This document shows positions 34,852-46,800 of a DNA stretch of 64,000 nt, piece after piece. Positions within the stretch are counted from its first letter, which is position 1; each line of letters starts with the position of its first letter. The stretch is taken from NCBI GenBank assembly GCA_013397115.1, contig VWZW01002756.1, positions 198,698 to 262,697 on the forward strand. Direction: 5' to 3'. The position numbers and the translations under genes were made by a program. This DNA comes from Edolisoma coerulescens. Taxonomy: Eukaryota; Chordata; Aves; Passeriformes; Campephagidae. The notes beneath the pieces were generated by a model. That model saw nothing but the letters and a program-made list of their open reading frames with translations. It had not been told where the DNA came from and did not search any database.

Positions 34852-37800
34852 ATGTCTCTGGGGCGACTCCTCCGTCGAGCCTCCTCGAAAGCGTCCGACC
34901 TCCTGACCCTGACTCCCGGCAGCGGCGGCGGTTCCTCCTCCGTGCTCGATGGGGAGATCATCTACTCCAAGAACAATGTCTGTGTCCACCCCCCTGAGCT
35001 GCTGCAGGGCATCGGGGAGCACCATCCAGGTGATGGGGTGTTGCAGACGCCACTCACTGTCTCTTTTTCTCTCTCCTGGGTGTTGTTTCTATCAAGTTCT
35101 ACACCTTGGGCTCTAAGAATTGAAGAGGTGCAGTGAGGGGCAGGGCAAGGCAGTTTTGTGGAAGACTAAGGAAAGCCATCCACAAGCTGATCCATCAGCT
35201 CTTCTTTTAGTAGGATGATTAGTGATATTGCTCCTTTCTCTTCTGGTCCAGCATGGATTTACCTGGTTTAGTAAGTCCTTTTGTACAGTCAGAAGTTGTC
35301 ATTTGAGGACAGTAGCTTCTGTTGCTCGTTCAAGTCCATGAATTGTTCAGGAAATCCAAGTATCCTCCTGTAACTGTCATTGCTAGAGTGGCCTCGGCAA
35401 CCACTGGTAAAGGGAAAATCCAAAAAGCCTGATTGTGGCTGCATGCACTGGAGTAAATGAGGATAAATCCTGCTCTGTCCTTTTATTCTCATCTTTTCCT
35501 GTGCTCTTTTATGTTCTCATCAAAGACCTGTGGCTCTTGGCTTAGCTTCACAAAACGAATTATTCTCTGAACACTGACCCTTGCTTTCCTTTTTGTGTGG
35601 GTGACTTCTTTTTCCATTGGCTTCCCATGAAAACTGAAGCCCTTTAGCTACGCTAAGGTAAATATTCTTAAGAAATCAATGTTCACCTGGCACTTGAAAT
35701 TGTTTAACTAAGAAACAGTAGAACTTTTTCATGTGGCAACATACTTTATAATTTACTCTTGATTAGTAAATCTGTCCAGGAAGTCCAAGTATTTGCATGT
35801 CATTTCTCTGTTCAGTTAGGCCAGAGGGAATTTAGACTGTTCAAAAGCCACATAGAGATTTGAAATGATTTGCAGATACTGAATAATGTTGAGCACTTCA
35901 CAGTTCCTTTGATAGAATTCTGTCCTGGTAAATAAAAGGGTTTGTTTTGCCCATGTGTAGTGGTAGTGAAGTGGCAGGAATCACGGAATGGTTTGAGTTG
36001 GGAAGGACCTTAAAGATAGTCTCCTTCCATCGCCCTGCCATGGGCAGGAGCACCTTTCACCAGACCAGGTTGCTCAGAGCCCCATCCAGCTTGGCCTTGA
36101 ACATTTCCAGGGGTGGAGAGACGGGGAAAGGGAAATTTCGGGTTATGCAGTTCCTTAGAACGACTCCGTGTCACAGCCGGTGCTCCTGTGCTCTCTCTCA
36201 GGCTATTTGTGCTTGTACATGGAGAAGGACGAGCTCCTGGGAACCACGCTGATCCTGGCCTGGGTGCCCAACTCCCGCATCCAGCGGCAGGATGAGGAAG
36301 CCCTGCGCTACGTCACCCCCGAGAGCTCCCCCGTGCGCAAAGCGCCCCGAAAGCGCGGCCGCCACGCCCAGGGCTTCGGCATCGGCCGGCCCGCGTCCCC
36401 CCCGGAGCAGAGAGGGGCAGTGACCCTCAAGGGGGATGAGATCCTCACGGTGTCACAGCTCATGAGGGACGGGGCCCCCTCCTCGGAAGGGGAGAAGCTG
36501 TCGCAGAGCGGCGCCCGCCGGTCCCCGCAGCCCCCCCGCAGCGACTCAGGGACCCTCTCCACAGTCAGCTCCCAGGAGGAGCAGAACAGGTCGGAGGGCA
36601 CGGAGGAGGGCCTGGACTGCAGGGAGGACGAGGGCTCCTTGGAGCTGTCTGCTGATGATGTGAGCAGGGACAGCACTTTTGACTCTGACTCTGATGCCTT
36701 CTCTTCCCCGTTCTGCCTCTCTCCCATCAGTGAAGCCCTGGGGAAAAGCAGCAGTTCCGTGTTCCTGGACAGTGAAAGCAGGTGAGTGCATCCTTTCTCT
36801 GGTTTCTGGGTGCTGAGCTCGAGATGCTGAAGGAAGTTGAGAAACTTCGCAGTGGCATTGAGCTCAATGTCCTGTCTGGCTTCAGACTCCTGTGGAATTT
36901 ACATGAAACTGTCAGCCAGTTCTGCTTCTGCTCAGTGTACCCTGGCCCCAAATATCCGGGGCAGTGTATGTTCTTTCAGGTGAACTGTCTTGAGCCCTGG
37001 AAGCAGCATTGCTAAATTAAACGGGTCCTTTGTAGGCCTAATTTGCTCTGGTGAGGATCTGAGCTTGTTGCTTCTCGTGCAGAGCCACATCAAAGGGCCC
37101 GGCTGACTTCCTGAGCCGTGGGCACCTCTCCGGGCCCTGTGTTGACACGAAACCTGCGTGTGGGAGCTTGTTTTGCTGCTGTTCAGAACGTGGTTCCACT
37201 TCAGACAGATAAACATTAATTCTTGCATGTCTAACCTGGGTATTTCAGTCAATGCTTCTCAATGTCACCTGCAGTAAACTCTACCCAGGGAAAGAGGGCA
37301 CCTTGGCAAGGGAATAATGAGCAGGAGGGCACCTGTTTAACTCTCTGTTTCCATACCCAGTGGTTCTGACTTTCTGGGCCCTGCCCTGTTGGTGTGTTAC
37401 TCATTTCCATCTCAGGGAGAATGGATGTGCTGCATTCCTGAAGCACCATGGAGATGATTTTTAGGCTACAACTCAACTTTGGAACTACACCTGAAATGAG
37501 AAATGAGTTCTCCTTTGTGTGTGTCAGCAATGCACAGACTGCACTGACAAATGAAGAGATTTTGCCTCTATTTTACAGGCTAATCTCAAGCCCAGAGAAT
37601 GCCAGTAAGAATGAGGTTTGTGAGGAAGCATTCTAATGGATTCAATTCTCTCTGGATGTTTTAAAACCCTTCAGTGAGGTGATGTCAGATGTTGTATCAG
37701 CTTTGCATTCAAGGTGTGCCCCAGCAGGATGCTGCTGGTTAACTGTGACCCGCAGGGTTTGCTGGGCTTGAGCTCTGCAGCACCTGTGCCGTGGGGTGAG

Positions 37801-40800
37801 TGGTGGCTGTCCCATCCCATCCCATCCATCCCGTCCCATCCCATCCCATCCCATGTAATAAAGTCCAGCCTTTGTCAGATCAGTGGGTGAGAGAAACACC
37901 AATGACCACGAGTGAAATGTGCATAGCCTGGCATCTTCTGTCCTCATAGAGGGATGGTGAAGCTTAGGGCTCAAGAATGTGTTCTCACCCCACTGCAGTG
38001 GTTGGAAGTGGGAAGAGCGAGGGACACGTTCGGAATAACATCCTGGCTGCTGAAAACCAGGAGGCTGAGCTCATCCTAGGGAAACCCCAGTCCTGGCGTG
38101 GGCCACAGCCCACGTGCTGTGCCAGGAATGCTGTGGGCTCGGATTGCTCCCGCAAGGAGCTGGTGCAGGAGGGTCCCAGGCAGCATCCAGTGAGTCAGGA
38201 GTGTTGTGGTTTAACTGTGCTGCAACACTTATGCTCTGAGCTGCAAATAGTGTCAGGAAAGGAAGGAAATACGGTTTATTGCATCTTCTCTGCCTTGTCT
38301 GTGAATTCCTGCGGCATTTCCCTGCCCTCTGCCGGCTTTTCCTCACTGCTGCTGGAGCCCAGACAGCTCCAGCCAGGCAGAGCCGGCTCTGCACACACAG
38401 CTCAGGAGCCTGCTTGGCTTTGCTTTTTTTCTTCTTTTTTAACTCCTGTGGTGCTAGTCTGAAGCCTCACACAGTGCACGTGACACTCATAATTGGCAGC
38501 AGATTAATAAAACAGAGCTTTTGTTGTTTGGGACTTCTGACTTGAAAGGGTTTTGTCCAGCGTGTGTGTTTTTTGTGCCAATTTGTGCTTCCCCGTTGAG
38601 CTGCCTTCCATGGAATCTGCAGGATCTTACAAGCTGTTGAGTGGGAGATTTTGCATAGAATCCTTTGCACAAGTCTGGTCAAAAAGCATCTCATATTTCC
38701 TGCGTTCATCCCACCATTTTGGGGGACGGGAGATGCTGTTTCAGAAGTCACTACAAACATGGGAACAGCTTCCTTGTTTCTTAAGGGTTTGTTTTGGTTT
38801 GGGTTTTTCTGCTGGCTGCTTCCCCTCTGAGCCAGAATTGGAGTGGGAACAAAGTTTGTGCTGCCGGCAGATTGTTTGAGGTCTCTTCCCTCCCCACCTC
38901 CCAGTCACCACCTCCTCTCTGCCAGGAGGAACGACTGTTTCTGGTTGTTTCCCTCTGCACTGGGGAGCTGCAGCAAAGACAACTCTGTTCTTCCCTGTGT
39001 TTGCTGCAGCAGCTGAAGGAATATGTTGCAATTCAGTCCAGCAAGCTTCCTGTGTGATGAGATATCCTCAGAAATGGAGAAATGGGTCACTGTGGAAGAA
39101 TTGGGATGTACAGGTACACTTGGATCAGATGAGATCAGGGGCTTGGCTTGACAGAATTCCTGTGTGACCAGGAGTCATGAGTCCCATCTGCCTCTTGGAG
39201 CATCCCCTGAGGAGGTGGCCTGGCCACCTGGGCGTGAGGGAGCCACAAACACTGCAGTGTGTGACGGGGAGGAGGGAGGGAGGTGGGCTGGGGAGCCCTG
39301 GAGTTGCACAACGAGTAAGTCAATTGTAAGTCACCAACTCGCCTGGTAGAACATAAGGAAATAAAAACATATCCATTGTTTTTTTCCTGTTTGCTCTCAG
39401 TTTGACAGGCTGCCAGGGGTCCCATGCAGCGATCGATGCATCCTCCTCCCATTTACACAATTCCTTGGGCTGGGAGCAATGGGAGTGTCCCAGCACCAGT
39501 GTGCACACTCTTGCTTCTCTCTTTAGACCAGCCTGGCACACTGCTGCAGAGTGCCCTCATCCCTCAAGGGGAGGTGGCCTTACTGTCCTGGGGTTTGTGT
39601 CCTGCTTGACTTTGGGGACCCCTTAGTGCTCCCAGCACATGGTTCCTGCAGGAGGCACCTAGTGTGGGGAATGCCTGGATTGATGGCAGCTCTGTCAGGG
39701 TCTGTGTTTCTGTGGAAAAGGAGGGATTCTGGAAATAAAATCATTCTGTTCTGTCCCTTCCCTCCCCAGTCCCCAGTGTTTGTTGGCTGTCAGGAAACAT
39801 TTGCCTTGTGGCCTGAAGGACACGAGTTCAGGGCAGCTGCTCTCTGTGCCCAGCTCTGGCTCGCTGCCGCCCTGGGAAATTCCTCTCCTTCCATTTTCCC
39901 CATCAGTAAAGTGAAACTAAAGGGCTTTTGTTACATCCAGGCAACCAAACAGCATCTGACACCTCTGTAATGTCCATCCGCTGGTGCTGCTGGAGTTATT
40001 GAACTGACCGTGGCATCAGATCTATACAATCGGTTGTGGAAGCGCTTCGTGCTCTGTGAGTGGGGTTTGGTTTGGGGTGGGGGTTTGTGCTGTGCCAGAG
40101 TGATCCCTGGATAACAGGAGCTTTCATGGCTGCTCGGGCTGCTGGAGGCTTTTCACTCATCAACTGCAATTGCTGATACCTGACAGGCACCACAGCAATG
40201 CTGAAGAGGAGATAAAAATGCTGGCATTGGTTCTTCACTGACTTCACCTTGGGATATTGGTCAATACAGTCAAACTTTGGACTGAGGAGCCTCAGTGTTG
40301 GAGTTGTACGAGTGGAGTTTGGGGCAACATCTGGCCAGAGGCTGGGGCTCCACGAGCGGCCCCTCAGGTGCTGGGACAGAGGCCAGCAGTGCTCCCACAG
40401 CTCTTGCTGGAAAGGACGAGCAGAAGCAGCGTGATCAAGGTGGAATCAATGCAGGAAGGAAACATCTTTCATGAGACAGCAATTGTTTTAGCAGCCAGTA
40501 ATAAAAATAATGAAACACTGTCATAATGGAGCTGGATGATGGTGAGTTCTCATGTTCTTCAGCAGACGTGAATTCATACGGCAGATCGATCACAGACAGC
40601 CCAGGCAAAGCTCACAGCACGGGGAAAAACTCCTTTGGCGTCCCAGTTGATGCAATTTTTACGGATCTGTTGCACATCCTGTTGTTAAGCCGCTTCCCAG
40701 GAGCTCATCAGTAAATGAGCTGCTCAGGGAGCGGGTGGGAGCAGTGCAGGCATTGCATCATCTTGTTTTGGCAGCTCACCTGAAGGGCTGAGAGCCGTTC

Positions 40801-43800
40801 CGACCTCTGCAGCAAGAACAGGAGACAAAATTGTAAGGGAAATGAGCTGAAATTAGTGCGAACTGGCAGGAGCTCTGGAGTCATCAAGAGATGGGGAATT
40901 CATCGCTGTTGTAACAGAAGTGATTGTATTGGAACCAGGGGAATTGGTCACAAACTTTAAAATCTCCTGTAACTTCTTGCAGCATCTCAGTTTTGAATGA
41001 TTTCAGCCCTGGGGAGGAGTGTGGGGGGTGCCTGTTCCAGGCTTCAATTCCCCAGGACTTGCCTGAACTGGTGCCACTTATGATGTAAGACAACGAAGCT
41101 CCTAATTCCATTTGTACCCAAACCCATGCCGGGGAAAAAAAATATCCGCAAATCCTTTTTCCATCAGAAGGATAGTCCTTTATCCCTTCTGTTTGAGTTG
41201 TGGGGTCAGTGTAAGCTTTCCTAAGGCAGGGGTGGTTTGTGTGGAACCGGGCGCTGGGAAGGGGAGCTGGCCTGAGCCGTCAGCAACACTGTGTAATCAA
41301 TTAAAGTTGTTCCCGGCTGCAAAGCTGAGAAGGTTGGACAGATCCAAGAGATTGCAGAGGCATACGGCTCTATCTTGCTTTATATAAATATTTGAACAGC
41401 AAGAACATTAATTATAGCAGGTTTGTTTCTTCCCTCTGTTGAGTTGCTGCCAGATTTCGTTGGAAGAAAATAGTGACAGCTAACTTGGGATCGGGAATTG
41501 CGGCTAAGGGGGTCCATGAAGCTCTTTATTTGGGATGTCAGGGAGGGAGTGAGAGCGGGTGATTCCCAAGAGGGAGATCCCACGGCCACGCAGCAGGAGC
41601 GAGGAGGGGACGGGGAGGGTCCCCTCTGCCCCGGGCTTCTGGGGCGCCGGGCGTTGTTGGGGTCTGCTCAGGAGAGCGGGAAAGGCCTGAGCTCTGCTTC
41701 GGACGCAGCCCTGTGGGCAGGGCCGTCGTGGCTTTCTGTGGGGCCGTGGCTCGTGGCTGCCGTGGCTTTCTCGTGGCCTGTGACCGCGGGTCGCTACCGT
41801 AGCCGGTGACCGTGAGCATGACCGTGACCGGTGCCCGTGGCCATGACCGCGCCCCTGGCCGGTGCCTGTGACCGTGACCGTGGCTGTGCCCGGGGCCGGG
41901 GCCGGGGCCGGGGCCGGGGCCGGGACCGGGCGGTGGCGCGGTGGGGCCGCCAGGGGGCGCGCTGTGCCCAGCGGTGCCCCCCGGGACCCCCGGTCCTCCC
42001 CCCNGTGAGGTCACCCCAGAGCTTCTCCTCTCCAGGCTGAACAATCCCAGCTCTCCCAGCCTTTCCTCCCAGCAGAGCTGCTCCATCCCTCTGCTCATCC
42101 TGGTGCCTCCTCTGGGCTCTCTCCAGCAGCTCCAGGTCCTCCCCGTGCTGGGCCAGGGCTGGGGCAGCTCCGCAGGTGGGGTCTCACCTGAGCACAGGGG
42201 CAGAGGGGCACAATCCCCCCTTCCCCTGCTGCCCACGCTGGAGGCTCAGCCTGGCTCTGGGTGTTCTGGTCCCAGCATACACAGCTGGGGCACAGCCAGC
42301 TCTCACCCACCAGCATCCCCAAGTCCTTCTCCCCAGGGCCGCTTTCACCTTTTCCCTGGATATTCTTGCATTTCTTCTGTTATTTATTTATACAATCGCA
42401 ACGCCCAGAAATCTGAATGGAGAGCAGAGATAAATGGCACTGGCAGGTATCCACAGCTTTGTGAGGGAAGAATTGCGTTAAGTGAATCAAAATAAAGAGC
42501 ATGTCCCCTCCAAAGCACCACAGTATATGCAAATAAATCTGCACGGCCTCTGTCTCCTTGGCTCGGGCCTCGCAATTATCCCAGCATTAGGCATTTACAA
42601 TAACTCTGGAACATGCTTTTAGGCAGCGCTCCTCTTTCCTCTCCCTTTTCTGCTACTTGAAGCAAGCTCTTCCCTTGGGAAATCCGCATTGTCTTGTGGA
42701 AACAGTGAAATCCTCCCTGGGTGGTGCTGGCTCAGCTCAAGCTGGGGCAGCAGCAGAGTCGGGGGAGTTGGTTAACTTCGCCACTAAAATGTCCCCCTGA
42801 AATTCCCAGCTCACTGCTTAGAGCCAGGAATATAAGAACAAAGGTAATCGGCAGGTCTTTCAAGGGAGCGGCAGTTTGAAGGCTTGATTATAATTAGCAT
42901 AATTAGGGGAGAATTTTATTTTTGCATGGATTAAACTGAAAGGGAAAAAAGCAAAATAATCCATTGATTTTAAAAATAAAATAAACACAGGGAAGAAAGG
43001 TCCCCTTCTCCAGGCTGGAATGGGCTGAAAAGCAAACATTCTTTTTCGGGCTTTGCTGAGAAATCACTTTTTCCATCTAAGGAATTTTTTTTTTAAGTGT
43101 TGCATTTCGATTGATTTATTAATGAGTGTAAGCCCAGGCATGAGGTGCCCCTTCTCCATGCGGATTGTAAAAATCTGGCATTGAGCTTCTGGAACGTTTT
43201 CCTCCCTTAAACTGAAGGTAACATTTGCATCCTTGAGCAGTGTCCGCTCAGCTCTAAGTGATTTGTTGTGTTTGGCTGCTGGGAGCTGTGTGTATTTTAT
43301 TCCTAAGCATCAAACTGCTCATTCTGCCCCCTCTCTCTCCCTGCAACAAGAAGGCACAGAGAAAAACGGAAAAACCTTGCTTGGGTTTACCTGAGCAGCT
43401 ACACCTGTGTGGAAGTGTCAGCTGTGAAAGCAGATTGTTTGTCTCCTAGCTGGAGGTAGATGTGTATCACATTCCAGGGAAAAGAGATTAAAACACCCAT
43501 TAGTTCACTACAAACTCCTGATTATTTTTTTGCCTTTCCCATTTACATTCAAAATAATTAACTCAAGAACTCTGGGTTTATTTTGTTTTCCTTTTGCTTC
43601 AACTCACAGCGCTGGGGGGACCCTCCGGAGGCCACGGGGCTGTTTTTCTAATGCCCCCTTGCTGGCTGGAATCACTCAGCTTCCCCTCAGGCCTCGAGGG
43701 CTTGGAGGGATGAATTAAGAGCAACAAAGCCCCCAGTGTGGTGAGGCTCTCACCCTTCTCGGGCACGGGGCAGCACCAGCACCACCGTGGGGTGGGATGG

Positions 43801-46800
43801 GTCCCCCCCGACCGCTGCTGTCACCAATGTCTGGGATGGAGGTCCACGTTCTACCTGTGCCAGGTAGCTGGGGAGCTCTGGGAAGGCGGGCAGGGCACTG
43901 GGAACGCGGATTGCAGTAGCCCCGTAAAGCAGAACAAATCGGTTTGATCTTTATTTCTCAAGGACAAACCAATTACGCCTGTCAGAAGGCAAAGCTGCAT
44001 AATCGGGTTTCCGCGAGTCCCTCGCCATGTTACAGTGGTTTATTTGTCCGGCTGGTGCTGGCAGAGCTGATGTTAATTCCCAGCCCCGTCCCTGATGGGG
44101 AACTTGCTGTTTCAGCCCAAGGTCAGAGGGTGCCTGTGGAGTCCCTGCGCTCCCCGCAGCGCCTGAACACGGCTCCTGGCCACGGACCCTCTGCTCCGGC
44201 CTGTCCGAGGTGAGGGAGGGACTCCAGCACTTTCCAGATGTAAACAGCCTGTTCTTTGGATGTTGTTAATAACAGGAATGCGAGGAGTGACTAACAACAA
44301 TGCGCTGACTAGGACAAGCACTTGGATCTGCTTCCCGGTGCCCTGCTTGAAAGGATACAATTATTTTTCGTAACTGTTTATTTTCCCTTTACAACAAGCT
44401 AAGCGAAGCAAGTTTGTCAGAGGCAGAGTGCTCCTAATTTGGTCTCCAGTGACCTCTGCAGCCGTGATTGGCAGCCCGGTGTCGGGAAGGAACTTGTGCC
44501 TGTGAGATAGAAATGAGCAGAACAAATGCCGTAGGACAGCTTGGGTTTCCTGGGGGACACGGGCTCAAAAAGGTGAAAGAAGTGCAATTACAGGAGGTTT
44601 TCAGCACAGAAAGTTAATTAGCTACTAAATAGCATTTAGTGCAGTTCAACGTGGGGAAATTTATGTTTTGAAAGCAAACAGATCAATGGAAAGCCTGTGG
44701 AACAAGCTCTTGGAAAGTCCATGTTGACATCCGTGTACTTTGTACTGTAACAGCCTGAGTAGTTTTTCCCAGGTTTCCCCAACAAATAGGACGAATTGTT
44801 AGATTTGTTTCCCACATGTTTGCAGATGTATAGAAATTCTTCCACATGAGGATGTTTTGACATTTAATTTTAGAAATCCTGGCTAGGCTTTCTAAATCCA
44901 GGCTATCCAACACCTTGTTCCCTAGTCACCGTGGTCTGTGGAAGTCGATTCTGTTCAGGTTCTCTTGAGGCCCAGGAACGTCAAGTTCCAAATGTTTTCA
45001 GCCAAAGGGTGGATTTAACACAATTCTTAACCTGGTTACTCGTCTGTGCTGGTCAGAGTGAGGAGCTGGTGTGACAGCAGTGTTTCCCTGTCTGTGGCTG
45101 GCTCTGTGTGGCCACACTCCGTGGGAAGCTGGTGCTGTCCTGCAAGTGTCCTTCCAGCCCTGCTCTGCAGAGCGAACAGAGACATTTTGGCATCTTTTTT
45201 TTTTAATCCTAAATTACCAATCTGGTTTGCTTTGCATGTCTTTCATGTCACTGAAGTCAGCACGTTTCACAGTCTATAATATATGTATTTTGTCAAGGAC
45301 ACTTTTTAAAATCAGAACAATGGATTTGGGTTCCAGATGCTCAATATTACCTCACTCTGTACAGCCACTGCACTAAATTTTTAGGCCTTTCAGGATAGCT
45401 TTGAACTTTTATTGGTGGATTATTTGTTTGAAGCTGTCTGCCTCATCAGCTGATGCTGCCAGGAGCTGTTTCACCTTGCTGGGAAGAAGAGGAACCCAGA
45501 AGGTCAGTGCCTGTGGGGAATAGTGGAGAAACAGAGAAACGCTAACCCCTGGGGAGGAAAAGGGGCATGTAATTCCCATTACATGGATGCTCATACATTA
45601 TGATGATACTCATTGTCGGTAAATGATGGTCCCAAGCCGGCGTGCAGGAATGCTGGGGCTGCGGGAGCTGTTATTAGTGACAGCGTGCGTTAGCGCGGGG
45701 GTGATGGAGAGCTGGCTCCAGCAGCAGGGTTCGGCTCTGGCAGGAGGCTCTCTGGGAATCAGGTGGTGCAGGCTGACAGCTTGGGTGACTGCCACATCAT
45801 GGCTGCAGCCTTCAGCCCCTTTCTCTCTCGTAATTATATTTGTCACGTCACATTGTAAAATGAGTTATTAGGTCTTTGTTGCTGAAATTGGCTTCCCAGG
45901 TAATCGGGGCAGGTCTCTGGAACAGAAATAATAATTGGGTTTACCTCTCTCTGCACCGTAGGTGTGTTCCAGGGCTTTGGAACTGTGAGTTGGGTCCCAT
46001 TGCTGCAGGTTGAGTCTCACGTGCAATGTCTGAGCTCCTCAACCGAGTGTGCGAGAGGTCCCATGTGGTGGGAGGGGGATGGGGGCTCCTTAGGGGCTAC
46101 AAAGGCTTGAGGAATGTGGATATTGTTGGCTGCTGTAGTTGATTGTTGAGTGGAGAAAATACATCAGCCCCTGGTCTTGCTCCCCGGCAGGAATGGGATG
46201 TGTTTTGAGACAAGAGTGGTGGCACTTGGGTGAGGGCAAAAGGCTGAAGTGGAATCACAGAATCACAGAATCGTTTGGGTTGGAAAAGCCCTCAGAGATC
46301 GAGTCCAGTTGTTCCCCCAGCACCGCCAAGGCCACCACTGACCCATGTCCCCAGGTGCCACATCCACGTGGCTGTTAAATCCCTCCAGGGGTGGGGACTC
46401 CACCACTGCCCTGGGCAGCTTGTTCCAATGTTTGACAGCTCCTTCCATGAATTTTTCCCCAATATCCAACCTGACCCTCCCCTGGCACAACTTGAGGCTT
46501 TTTCCCTCTGTCCTGTCCCTTGTTCCCTGGGAGCAGAGCCTGACCCCCAGCTGGCTCCACTCTTCTGTCAAGGAATGAGAAGGTCCCCCCTGAGCCTCCT
46601 TTTCTCCAGGCTGAGCCCCCCCAGCTCCCTCAGCCGCTCCCAGGGTTCCAGACTCTTCCCCAGCTCTGTTCCCTGCCCTGGACATGCTCCAGCCCCTCCA
46701 TGACCTTCTTGGACTGAACACATGAACGTGGCCCAGGGTTTCCTGACCCAGGTTTTGCCAATCCTCCTTGATTTTTTTCCCTGTGCCTTTTATTCCCGTG

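Noticed and set aside
41538..42236. 232-codon minus-strand open frame
   Set aside because: It runs through GC-rich repeat, an ambiguous base and CR1 sequence; no domain and no splice support.
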